Positions 1 through 6,091 are shown, numbered from the stretch's first letter. The stretch is DNA of 7,125 nucleotides from Acidimicrobiia bacterium (GCA_013695075.1 JACDBE010000100.1:1-7125), one strand, 5' to 3'. A program made the numbers and translations. The notes: a model not told the origin generated them from the sequence alone.

Positions 1-250
1 TGGGTAGCTCACCGTCGAGGTATGCGGAGAGCGCGTCGTCGGGGTGACCGGTCGGCAGGAGACCGGGGGGTACCTCCAGCGCCGGCAGCGTGCGCACCAC
101 CCGGCGGACCGCCCCCAGCTCCAGTAGGGCGACGGTGCAGGCGGCACACCCGGGGAGGTGGGCGTAGATGGCGCCACCCTCCTCGGAGGTGGCGGCATCG
201 TCAAGCCAGGCGGAGAGGACCTCGCCCGGGATGCAGCCGGTGCCGGTCAT
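1..250 (-). CDS. Zinc-finger anti-sigma factor (RseA-like), C-terminus beyond the left edge
   Basis: Partial gene; 83 codons are visible and the frame stays open to the window edge. The likely role is to bind and silence the ECF sigma factor encoded just upstream. The sequence shows the zinc-binding anti-sigma signature H-x3-C-x2-C (HLPGCAAC, residues 32-39), preceded by an LSAWLD helix and a cysteine at residue 6. A second LSAYLDGELP helix start follows at about residue 73, which suggests a repeated zinc-finger domain. The ATG at 250 overlaps the sigma stop codon in an ATGA arrangement, so translation is probably coupled; an in-frame ATG at 259 would add three residues. No membrane segment is visible in this part, and one could lie outside the window. 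Family assignment is firm; partnership with the neighbouring sigma factor is inferred from position. Confidence 0.8.
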   Translation of the reverse strand, partial: MTGTGCIPGEVLSAWLDDAATSEEGGAIYAHLPGCAACTVALLELGAVRRVVRTLPALEVPPGLLPTGHPDDALSAYLDGELP

Positions 251-756
251 ACCGGCCATGTCAGCATCTCCCGCAGCTGGCGCCGACCGCGGTGAATGCG
301 GCTGCGCACCGTCCCCACCGGAACGTCGGCAGCGGCGGCGATCTCCTCATAGCTGAGCCCCACCACGTCGCACATCACCACACACTCGCGAAAATCGAGG
401 GGGAGCTTGAGCAGCGCCGCCTGCACGTCATCGGAGAGGCGTACCTGGGCCAGCACCTCATCGGGTGATGGGGCCGCCCCGACCATCGACCAGTCGCCGT
501 CGACCAGCTCGACGGTGGGGCGACGCTGCCGCCTTCGCACCTCGTCGATGAAGGCATTGCGGGTGATCCGCCACAGCCACGCCTCGAACGAACCGGGGGT
601 GTAGCGGTCGAGGCCCACGCTGACCCGCAGCAGTACCTCCTGGACAAGGTCGGCGGCGTCGTGGCGGTTGCCGGTGAGCCGATAGGCGAAGTTGTAGATC
701 TGCCGCCCGTAGCGGCGGGCGACCTCTTCCCACGAAGGAACCGGCTCATCGGACAA
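247..756 (-). CDS. ECF RNA polymerase sigma factor, RpoE/SigE-like
   Basis: 169-residue sigma-70 family protein of the extracytoplasmic-function type, which directs RNA polymerase to stress promoters. Region 2 spans about residues 12-80: a DLVQEVLLRV core-binding helix (37-46) and the promoter-melting/-10-recognition helix around WLWRITRNAFIDEVRRR (60-76). A linker leads to region 4 (about 115-165), with the helix-turn-helix LSYEEIAAAADVPVGTVRSR (134-153) for -35 recognition. The length is normal for a minimal ECF sigma and there is no extra C-terminal domain. The start is TTG at 756, with a GGGAG ribosome site five bases upstream. It is followed with a four-base overlap by a zinc-finger anti-sigma gene, and tatA lies 86 bases upstream. 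An ECF-type promoter in that gap points to autoregulation. The resemblance is to SigE-type factors, but I cannot fix the exact ECF group by eye. Confidence 0.93.
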   Translation of the reverse strand: MSDEPVPSWEEVARRYGRQIYNFAYRLTGNRHDAADLVQEVLLRVSVGLDRYTPGSFEAWLWRITRNAFIDEVRRRQRRPTVELVDGDWSMVGAAPSPDEVLAQVRLSDDVQAALLKLPLDFRECVVMCDVVGLSYEEIAAAADVPVGTVRSRIHRGRRQLREMLTWPV

Positions 757-785
757 TGAGACTCCCGCTCGACCAACGAGGGCTC

Positions 786-812
786 AACGCTGGCGACCGG
801 GGTATGGTTCCC
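786..812 (-). promoter_or_regulatory. ECF-type promoter of the sigma/anti-sigma operon
   Basis: On the minus strand GGGAACC (812-806) is the -35 element and CGTT (789-786) the -10 element. GGAAC and CGTT are separated by 17 bases. This matches the GGAAC...CGTT/GTT promoter pattern recognised by actinobacterial SigE/SigH-type ECF factors. Transcription would start near 779, leaving a leader of about 23 bases before the TTG start and the GGGAG ribosome site. Autoregulation by the encoded sigma factor is inferred from the motif and its position. Confidence 0.7.
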
Positions 813-842
813 GACCCGCCCGCTGCGCGTCGGAGCCAGTGC

Positions 843-1076
843 CTACTCGCGCGTGGTGGGCTCGGCGTCGATCTGCCGGGCCTTCATCTCGGCGGCGCTG
901 CGCTGCTCGGCCGGGGTCTGCTCGTCCTCGGTGACGCCCTCGTCGAGCCCCTTGCGGAACTCCTTGGCGGAGGCGCCGATGGAACGCGCCAGATCGGGGA
1001 GCTTGCGCGCCCCGAACAGCAGCACGAGAACGCCGAGGATCAAGAGGATCTCCCCGCCCGAGATCTGTTTGAACAT
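843..1076 (-). CDS. tatA: Sec-independent protein translocase subunit TatA/TatE family
   Basis: 77-residue membrane protein that forms the pore-like component of the twin-arginine pathway, which exports folded proteins across the cytoplasmic membrane. One hydrophobic helix (about residues 9-21) is followed by the FG hinge (21-22), the KLP motif (25-27) and an amphipathic helix (ARSIGASAKEFRKG, 30-43). The tail is acidic and probably disordered, ending near residue 77. The LLFGARKLPDLARSIG segment and short length favour TatA over TatB, although actinobacterial TatB can look similar. The ATG at 1076 has AGGAG eight bases upstream. It precedes the ECF sigma gene in the same direction; mycobacteria also keep a tat gene (tatB) in their sigE cluster. 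No tatC is present in this window. Confidence 0.9.
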   Translation of the reverse strand: MFKQISGGEILLILGVLVLLFGARKLPDLARSIGASAKEFRKGLDEGVTEDEQTPAEQRSAAEMKARQIDAEPTTRE

Positions 1077-1101
1077 GGGGATGCTCCTTCCTGGTCCTCC
1101 G

Positions 1102-1107
1102 AGTGTA
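1102..1107 (-). promoter_or_regulatory. Possible -10 element for tatA
   Basis: TACACT on the minus strand fits the TANNNT -10 pattern common in G+C-rich actinobacteria. It lies 25 bases before the tatA ATG, with the ribosome site between. No recognisable -35 element sits 16-18 bases upstream (the sequence there is GCCCGG), so this is only a candidate. Confidence 0.3.
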
Positions 1108-1145
1108 CAGGCTGTGCTGTTTTCCCGGGCCGCCTGGACATTCCC

Positions 1146-1195
1146 GGCGAGCTTCGCTCGCCTCGTCCCGCAGATGGGCCCTTACCCATCGCGGG
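1146..1195 (-). terminator. Two tandem hairpins between the 306-residue gene and tatA
   Basis: Two strong inverted repeats occupy this intergenic gap. The first met by minus-strand transcription pairs 1195-1185 with 1178-1167: GCGGG/CCCGC plus GATGGG/CCCATC, giving 11 pairs with one bulged base (1172) and a six-base loop. The second is a perfect seven-pair stem, GGCGAGC (1146-1152) and GCTCGCC (1156-1162), with a three-base loop. Neither is followed by a T-run, so they would be T-less terminators as reported in actinobacteria, or mRNA processing or attenuation structures ahead of tatA. Confidence 0.45.
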
Positions 1196-1253
1196 CCGTG
1201 TTGTTGCCCCTGCCGACTTCGCCGGCTACTCCCGAATTCCCCAGCCACGCAGG

Positions 1254-2174
1254 TCAGCTGAGCGCCACCGAGTTGACGAAGGTCTGGAACCGCTCCCGGG
1301 TGACGAACCGCACCCGAGGCTCGCGTCGCTCCTTGTCGTACATGACGAACTGGCCGTACTTGGGGGTGAACAGCAGCCCGCGAGCCGCACCTGACGAGCC
1401 GAAGTGCACCATGAACTGCTCGATGGATCCCTCCGACAGCGCCGGATGGCTGCCGGCGGCGTGGTCCACCACCTCCACGTGATGGCGAACACCTTGCCTG
1501 GTAGCACTGAAGGCGTCACCGCCGCCCTCGACGGTGTACCCGGCCAGGCGCAACAGCCCGGCCACCAGCTCGGAGGTCGTAGCCGTCCCCGGGTCGATTC
1601 CCTGGGCCCGCAGCCCGGCGTCCTGCATCCCGGTCAAGCGCAGCTCGTTGGCCAGGGACGCAAGTTCATCGGACGGTGCCCGCGAGGCGACACCGGGCAG
1701 CGGGCCGGAAAGTTCCTCGAAGACGTCCACCCCGTGATGCCTGCCGAAGAGGGGATGCTCCTTGGGTGGTGGCGGCGGCAGCTCGCCGGGCCCGTCGAGT
1801 GTGAGCCGGCCCACCGCCACCGGCGCCTGGTCGCGCATGGCGTAGGCGTGGACCCGGGACACTCCGGCCAGCGGGAGATGCCCCCGCTTGGCGCGCAGCA
1901 CCTCCACCGCCTCTGCCAGCAGGATGTCGCGCAGCACCGCGTCGACGTCGCCGGGGGGTAGCGGGACGTTGAACTCGACGTGGGCATCGCCGCCGCTGAC
2001 CCGGAAGTCGGAGGCCGGGGGCCGGAACCCGCCGTCGTCGACCCGCCCGGTGGTGGGGGCCGCGGGGGCGGCGGCGCCGGGCGGCGTGGACAACCGACCG
2101 GCCCGGGCGCGGAACCAGAGCAGCAGGGCGGCGATGACCACGGCTGCGATGAGCAGAACGACGAAGGTGTCCAC
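1254..2174 (-). CDS. Unrecognised membrane-anchored protein with possible degenerate Mrr-like domain
   Basis: 306 residues that I do not recognise as a named family. An N-terminal hydrophobic helix (about residues 4-21), followed by RARAGR, should anchor it in the membrane with the bulk in the cytoplasm. Then come a low-complexity Ala/Pro linker (31-42), an alpha/beta region (about 55-130), a five-proline run (133-137) and a C-terminal region (about 199-304). That last region, with ELVAGLLRLAGYTVEGGGD (202-220) and later GAARGLLFTPKYGQF, resembles the layout of Mrr/restriction-endonuclease-like domains. The expected (D/E/Q)-x-K catalytic pair is not seen; EVVD (234-237) stands about where it should be. 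That similarity is an impression, not a database match. The start is GTG at 2174, with GAGGAG about nine bases upstream. It lies between whiB and tatA in the same direction. The gene is surely real; its function is unknown. Confidence 0.75.
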   Translation of the reverse strand: MDTFVVLLIAAVVIAALLLWFRARAGRLSTPPGAAAPAAPTTGRVDDGGFRPPASDFRVSGGDAHVEFNVPLPPGDVDAVLRDILLAEAVEVLRAKRGHLPLAGVSRVHAYAMRDQAPVAVGRLTLDGPGELPPPPPKEHPLFGRHHGVDVFEELSGPLPGVASRAPSDELASLANELRLTGMQDAGLRAQGIDPGTATTSELVAGLLRLAGYTVEGGGDAFSATRQGVRHHVEVVDHAAGSHPALSEGSIEQFMVHFGSSGAARGLLFTPKYGQFVMYDKERREPRVRFVTRERFQTFVNSVALS

Positions 2175-2205
2175 GTCTGGCGACTCCTCAGGCTGGGTCG
2201 ACCCG

Positions 2206-2211
2206 ATTGTA
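2206..2211 (-). promoter_or_regulatory. Possible -10 element for the 306-residue gene
   Basis: TACAAT on the minus strand differs from TATAAT at one position. It lies 31 bases before the GTG start, after the whiB stop codon. The region 16-18 bases upstream is C-rich (CCCCGC) and no -35 element is seen. A ten-base palindrome (GGGTCGACCC, 2195-2204) covers the expected transcription start, but such palindromes are common by chance in this base composition. Confidence 0.4.
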
Positions 2212-2217
2212 AGGGGG

Positions 2218-2238
2218 CGGACCCCGTGGCGGGGGCCG
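2218..2238 (-). terminator. Hairpin downstream of whiB
   Basis: An inverted repeat starts 17 bases beyond the whiB stop codon. Positions 2218-2225 pair with 2231-2238 in seven of eight positions (one A/G mismatch) around a five-base loop. On the minus strand it is followed by a C-rich stretch and only TT, so it lacks a classical T-tract. It may end or weaken whiB transcription before the next promoter. Confidence 0.35.
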
Positions 2239-2255
2239 ACGCCGCGCCCGGAGGC

Positions 2256-2540
2256 TCAGCCGGCCCTGCGGGCGGCAGCGGCGGCCACTGCCCGCTCCCG
2301 GCGGATGCGGCGCCGTTCCCGCTCGGACAAGCCGCCCCAGATGCCGAACTTCTCCGACGAGGTGATGGCGAACTCCAGGCACTCGGTGCGTACCGAGCAC
2401 TGCCGGCAGATCGACTTGGCGGTGCGGGTGGAGGCGCCCCGTTCCGGGAAAAACAGATCGGGGTCGGCCCCCCGGCAGTTGGCGAGATCCTGCCACACCA
2501 ACCGATCCGCACCGAGAACCTCGAGCAGCTGGGTGAACAC
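2256..2540 (-). CDS. whiB2: WhiB-family iron-sulfur transcriptional regulator, WhiB2/WhmD-like
   Basis: 94-residue actinobacterial regulator that carries a redox- and NO-sensitive [4Fe-4S] cluster and usually works by binding region 4 of the main sigma factor. The four cluster cysteines are C22, C45, C48 and C54 (C-x22-C-x2-C-x5-C). The turn GIWGG (66-70) is followed by LSERERRRIRRERA, the basic DNA-binding tail. DPDLFFPERG and FGIWGGLSERERRR resemble WhiB2/WhmD, linked to septation and division in mycobacteria and sporulation in Streptomyces, more than WhiB1 or WhiB3. The GTG at 2540 is the earliest possible start, because an in-frame TAG lies at 2552-2550; a G-rich ribosome site sits about six bases upstream. 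The gene is divergent from sdhC. Family is certain; the WhiB2 subtype is judged by eye. Confidence 0.9.
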   Translation of the reverse strand: MFTQLLEVLGADRLVWQDLANCRGADPDLFFPERGASTRTAKSICRQCSVRTECLEFAITSSEKFGIWGGLSERERRRIRRERAVAAAAARRAG

Positions 2541-2551
2541 GCCTACCCCCT

Positions 2552-2575
2552 ACACTGATGTAATTACGCCGGTGT
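2552..2575. promoter_or_regulatory. Imperfect 24-base dyad over the whiB transcription start
   Basis: The palindrome GTAATTAC (2560-2567) is flanked symmetrically by ACAC (2552-2555) and GTGT (2572-2575). All are centred at 2563.5, and 9 of 12 base pairs across the axis are complementary. It sits just downstream of the predicted whiB -10 element, where a repressor would block transcription. It is unusually A/T-rich for this window. The binding protein is unknown, and the role as an operator is inference. Confidence 0.4.
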
Positions 2576-2576
2576 G

Positions 2577-2605
2577 ATTCTCCCAAGCAGAACGCTCGCT
2601 GTCAA
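2577..2605 (-). promoter_or_regulatory. Sigma-70-type promoter of whiB
   Basis: A perfect -35 element TTGACA (2605-2600) is separated by 17 bases from GAGAAT (2582-2577), which matches TATAAT at four of six positions. Transcription would begin near 2570, giving a leader of about 30 bases before the GTG start. Spacing and the exact -35 make this the best housekeeping-type promoter in the window. Confidence 0.55.
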
Positions 2606-2648
2606 CACGGCCGCTGTGGGGTAAGGGCTCCACCGCCGGGGCGGCTGG

Positions 2649-2654
2649 CATAAT
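2649..2654 (+). promoter_or_regulatory. Possible -10 element of the sdh operon
   Basis: CATAAT matches TATAAT at five of six positions and lies 24 bases before the sdhC GTG start, with the ribosome site between. The hexamer 17 bases upstream is GGCTCC and is not a -35 match, so recognition might need an activator or a different upstream element. Confidence 0.4.
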
Positions 2655-2678
2655 GACCGGCGGCCGACAGAGGACGCC

Positions 2679-3398
2679 GTGACCGCCACCCAGCCCAAGC
2701 CCCGCACCTCCCGCCCCGGGCTGCTGGGCATCTACCGCAGTGATCTCGGCAAGAAGTACGCCATGGCGATCTCCGGGGTGTTCCTGCTGCTGTTCGTGTT
2801 CGCCCACATGGTGGGCAACCTGCACGCCTTCGAGGGCCCCGAGCAGATCAACCACTACGGCGAGGCGCTGCGCGAGCTGGGCGAGCCGCTGCTCCCCCGC
2901 ACCATGTTGCTGTGGGTGGGATTGCGCATCCCGCTGGCCATCGCCCTGGCAGTGCACGTCCACGCTGCATACGCCCTGACCCTGACCAACCTCCGCGCCC
3001 GGTCCGGGTCGTACGACGGGCGCAACTACCTCGCCGCCGGCTACGCCTCGCGCACCATGCGTTGGACCGGGGTCATCACCCTGCTCTTCCTCGCCTGGCA
3101 CCTGGCCGACTTCACCTGGGGGATCAAGACGGTCAACCCCGATTACGTGAGGGGCGACGTGTACGGCAACCTCATCGCCAGCCTGGAACGATGGCCGGTG
3201 TTCGCCCTGTACCTGATGGCCATGGGCGCCCTCGGACTGCACGTATGGCACGGCGCCTGGAGCCTGTTCCAGAGCCTGGGGATCAACAACCCGCGGTTCA
3301 ACGCCTATCGCCGGATCTTCGCCATCGTGTTCGCCACCATCGTCACCGGCGGTTTCGTCACCGTGCCCATCGCCGTCCAGCTGGGGATCATCGGATGA
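2679..3398 (+). CDS. sdhC: Succinate dehydrogenase cytochrome b558 subunit (membrane anchor)
   Basis: 239-residue membrane anchor of succinate:quinone oxidoreductase. It holds the flavoprotein and iron-sulfur subunits at the membrane and passes electrons through haem b to quinone. Five hydrophobic helices are visible at about residues 28-48, 78-100, 130-148, 176-197 and 211-234, the pattern of the single-subunit b558 type that needs no SdhD. Histidines suited to bind two haems occur in the first four helices: H43 or H49, H93 or H95, H141, and H188 or H191. Motifs such as KKYAMAISG and WHGAWSLFQSLG fit the family. The start is GTG at 2679, preceded by AGAGG. The stop overlaps the sdhA start by four bases (ATGA). 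I infer a dihaem menaquinone-reactive enzyme from family knowledge. Confidence 0.93.
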   Translation: MTATQPKPRTSRPGLLGIYRSDLGKKYAMAISGVFLLLFVFAHMVGNLHAFEGPEQINHYGEALRELGEPLLPRTMLLWVGLRIPLAIALAVHVHAAYALTLTNLRARSGSYDGRNYLAAGYASRTMRWTGVITLLFLAWHLADFTWGIKTVNPDYVRGDVYGNLIASLERWPVFALYLMAMGALGLHVWHGAWSLFQSLGINNPRFNAYRRIFAIVFATIVTGGFVTVPIAVQLGIIG

Positions 3399-5317
3399 CC
3401 GTCACCCTCGACGCCAGGATCCCCGCCGGACCCATCGCCGACAAGTGGGACAACCATCGCTTCTCCACCCGGCTGGTCAACCCGGCCAACAAGCGCAAGT
3501 ACCAGGTCATCATTGTCGGCTCCGGGCTGGCCGGGGCCTCAGCGGCGGCCACACTCGGTGAGCTCGGCTACCGGGTGAAGGTGTTCACCTTCCACGACTC
3601 CCCCCGCCGGGCCCACTCCATCGCCGCCCAGGGGGGCATCAACGCCGCCAAGAATTACCGCAACGACGGCGACAGCGTGTACCGGCTGTTCTACGACACG
3701 GTGAAGGGCGGCGACTACCGCTCCCGGGAGGCCAACGTGTACCGGCTGGCGCAGGTGTCCGGTGAGATCATCGACCAGTGCGCCGCCCAAGGGGGGCCGT
3801 TCGCCCGCGAGTACGGTGGGCTGCTGGACAACCGCTCCTTCGGCGGCGCCCAGGTGTCCCGCACCTTCTACGCCAGGGGCCAGACCGGCCAGCAGCTGCT
3901 GTTGGGCGCCTACCAGGCGCTGGCCCGCCAAATAGCCGCTGGCACCGTCGAGCTGTTCACCCGCGCCGAGATGCTCGACGTGGTGCTCGACGACGGCAGG
4001 ACGGCCGGGATCGTCGTGCGCGACCTGGTGACCGGTGCGGTCACCTCGCATGCTGCCCACGCCGTGGTCCTCGCCACCGGTGGCTACAGCAACGTGTTCT
4101 ACCTGTCCACCAACGCCATGGCGTGCAACGTCACCGCCATCTGGCGGGCCCATCGCCGCGGCGCCGTCTTCGCCAACCCGTGCTACACCCAGATCCACCC
4201 CACCTGCATTCCCGCCAGCGACGAGTTCCAGTCGAAGCTGACCCTGATGTCCGAGTCGCTGCGCAACGATGGGCGCATCTGGGTCCCCACCGATCCCGAC
4301 GACACCCGCCCACCCAACCAGATCCCCGAGGACGCCCGCGACTACTACCTGGAGCGCGCCTACCCCGCCTTCGGCAACCTGGTCCCCCGCGATGTGGCCT
4401 CCCGGGCGGCGATGCGGATGATCGACCAGGGTCGCGGGGTGGGACCGCTGGGCAACGGCGTGTACCTCGACTTCCACGATTCCATCGGCCGGCTCGGGGC
4501 CGACGTGGTCGAGGAGCGATACGGCAACCTGTTCGAGATGTATCAGCGGATCACCGACGAGGACCCCTACCGGGCGCCGATGCGCATCTACCCCGCACCC
4601 CACTACACCATGGGTGGGCTGTGGGTCGACTACAACCTGATGACCACCGTCCCCGGGTTGTACGCCCTTGGCGAAGCCAACTTCTCCGACCACGGGGCCA
4701 ACCGGCTGGGGGCCAGTGCCCTGATGCAAGGTCTGGCAGACGGCTACTTCGTGCTGCCGGCCACCATCGGCGACTACCTGGCCGATTTCCTCAACGCCGA
4801 GCCGCTACCGACCGACCACCCCGCCTTCGTAGCTGCCGAACGGGAGGTGCGGGGTCGGGTCGACGGCTTCCTGGCGGTCTCCGGCACCCGCCCCGTCGAT
4901 TGGTTCCACCGCGAGCTGGGCAAGATCATGATCGAACAATGCGGCATGGCGCGCAGCAGGCCCGGGCTGGAAAAGGCGATGGCCGAGATCCCGGCGCTGC
5001 GGGCGGAGTTCGACGCCGACGTGCGGGTGCTGGGATCGGCGGACACCGTCAATCAGTCCCTGGAGAAGGCGGGCCGGGTTGCCGACTTCTTCGAGCTGGC
5101 CGAGCTGATGTGCCGCGACGCCCTCGACCGTGAGGAGTCGTGCGGCGGTCACTTCCGGGTCGAGCACCAGACGGCGGACGGCGAGGCCCGGCGGGACGAC
5201 GACAATTTCGCCTTCGTCTCCGCCTGGGAGTGGCAGGGCGACGACGCTCCCCAGGTAAAGGTGGAGGAACCGCTGGTGTTCGAGCACGTGGAGCTGGCGC
5301 AAAGGAGTTACAAGTGA
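3395..5317 (+). CDS. sdhA: Succinate dehydrogenase/fumarate reductase flavoprotein subunit
   Basis: 640-residue catalytic subunit that oxidises succinate to fumarate with covalently bound FAD, on the cytoplasmic face of the membrane. The FAD-binding fold starts with VGSGLAGASAAATLGELG (41-58). H74 in AHSIAAQGG is the expected covalent FAD histidine. Substrate-site residues are visible: H268 in HPT, R332/R337 in PRDVASRA, H403 in HYTMGG and R437 in GANRLGASAL. The second FAD segment is GLYALGEAN (421-429). The C-terminal helical domain includes the conserved region around EESCGGHFR (580-588). Length and sequence fit the type paired with a single b558 anchor. The ATG at 3395 overlaps the sdhC stop; upstream in-frame starts would lie inside sdhC and are rejected. 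Sequence alone cannot tell succinate dehydrogenase from a reversible fumarate reductase. Confidence 0.96.
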   Translation: MTVTLDARIPAGPIADKWDNHRFSTRLVNPANKRKYQVIIVGSGLAGASAAATLGELGYRVKVFTFHDSPRRAHSIAAQGGINAAKNYRNDGDSVYRLFYDTVKGGDYRSREANVYRLAQVSGEIIDQCAAQGGPFAREYGGLLDNRSFGGAQVSRTFYARGQTGQQLLLGAYQALARQIAAGTVELFTRAEMLDVVLDDGRTAGIVVRDLVTGAVTSHAAHAVVLATGGYSNVFYLSTNAMACNVTAIWRAHRRGAVFANPCYTQIHPTCIPASDEFQSKLTLMSESLRNDGRIWVPTDPDDTRPPNQIPEDARDYYLERAYPAFGNLVPRDVASRAAMRMIDQGRGVGPLGNGVYLDFHDSIGRLGADVVEERYGNLFEMYQRITDEDPYRAPMRIYPAPHYTMGGLWVDYNLMTTVPGLYALGEANFSDHGANRLGASALMQGLADGYFVLPATIGDYLADFLNAEPLPTDHPAFVAAEREVRGRVDGFLAVSGTRPVDWFHRELGKIMIEQCGMARSRPGLEKAMAEIPALRAEFDADVRVLGSADTVNQSLEKAGRVADFFELAELMCRDALDREESCGGHFRVEHQTADGEARRDDDNFAFVSAWEWQGDDAPQVKVEEPLVFEHVELAQRSYK

Positions 5318-6075
5318 ACCTGACGCTACGCGTGTGGCGCCAGGCGGGGGCGGACGCCCCCGGTCGCTTCGAGACCTACCCCGCCGAAGGCATACCCCCC
5401 GAGGCGTCGTTTCTGGAGATGCTCGACATCGTCAACGAACGGCTGGAGCGCAACGGCGCCGAGCCCATCGCCTTCGACCACGACTGCCGGGAGGGGATTT
5501 GCGGCAGCTGCGGGGTGATGATCGACGGGGTTCCCCATGGCCCGCAGCTGGGCACCGCCACCTGCCAGCTGCACATGCGTCGGTTCGATGAGGGCGACAC
5601 GGTGGTGGTGGAACCGTGGCGGGCCGCCGGCTTCCCGGTGGTGCGCGACCTGATGGTCGATCGGTCGGCGTTCGACCGCATCATCGAGGCCGGCGGCTAC
5701 ATCTCGGTGTCGACAGGCAGCGCCCCTGACGCCAACGAGATCCCGGTGCCCAAGGACGCCGCCGACGCCGCCATGGACGCCGCCGCCTGCATCGGATGCG
5801 GCGCCTGCGTCGCTGCCTGCCCCAACAGCGCCGCCCAGCTGTTCACCGCCGCCAAGCTGGTTCACCTCAACCTGCTCCCCCAGGGTCAGGCGGAGCGGGA
5901 TCGGCGCACCGTGGCCATGGTGGACACCATGGAGTCGTTCTTCGGGTCGTGCACCAACCACGGCGAGTGCGAGACGGCATGCCCCAAGGGCATCAGCATC
6001 GACACCATCGCCCTGATGAACCGCGACTACCTCAAGGCCCGGCTCAGCGACCGGCGGCTGCTCGGCCGGTCCTGA
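5314..6075 (+). CDS. sdhB: Succinate dehydrogenase iron-sulfur subunit
   Basis: 253-residue electron-transfer subunit that carries electrons from SdhA flavin to the SdhC haems. The N-terminal ferredoxin domain binds [2Fe-2S] through C58, C63, C66 and C84 (CREGICGSC...C). The C-terminal domain has C159-x2-C162-x2-C165-x3-C169, then C213, C219 and C223. By family comparison C159, C162, C165 and C223 bind [4Fe-4S], and C169, C213 and C219 bind [3Fe-4S]. All eleven ligands are present, so the gene looks intact. The GTG at 5314 overlaps the sdhA stop (GTGA) and has AAAGGAG six bases upstream, inside the sdhA end. This supports translational coupling and equal subunit production. Confidence 0.96.
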   Translation: MNLTLRVWRQAGADAPGRFETYPAEGIPPEASFLEMLDIVNERLERNGAEPIAFDHDCREGICGSCGVMIDGVPHGPQLGTATCQLHMRRFDEGDTVVVEPWRAAGFPVVRDLMVDRSAFDRIIEAGGYISVSTGSAPDANEIPVPKDAADAAMDAAACIGCGACVAACPNSAAQLFTAAKLVHLNLLPQGQAERDRRTVAMVDTMESFFGSCTNHGECETACPKGISIDTIALMNRDYLKARLSDRRLLGRS

Positions 6076-6085
6076 CGTCGGTCCC

Positions 6086-6091
6086 TACACT
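6086..6091 (+). promoter_or_regulatory. Possible -10 element for the SCP2-domain gene
   Basis: TACACT lies in the 45-base gap after sdhB, 29 bases before the TTG start. It is the same hexamer found before tatA, and it lacks a visible -35 element. The gene could equally be read from the sdh operon promoter, since I see no convincing terminator in the gap. Confidence 0.3.

Noticed and set aside
756..2577. Several plus-strand open frames across the tatA, 306-residue and whiB genes
   Set aside because: Shadows of minus-strand genes with recognisable protein features; compositionally biased and without ribosome sites.
2550..3251. Open frame of about 233 codons on the minus strand opposite sdhC
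   Set aside because: Low-complexity Gln/Gly/Val/His-rich translation, wholly antisense to a clear membrane protein gene and its promoter region; no domain recognised.
2912..3394. Upstream in-frame extension of sdhA, giving about 801 codons
   Set aside because: The extra part is an Arg/Pro-rich out-of-frame reading of sdhC. The FAD-binding N-terminus and the ATGA overlap at 3395 fix the start.
3539..4729. Long open frame of about 396 codons on the minus strand, antisense to sdhA
   Set aside because: It lies wholly inside sdhA, which has all expected catalytic motifs. Its translation is a low-complexity Gly/Val/His-rich sequence typical of the complement of G+C-rich codons.
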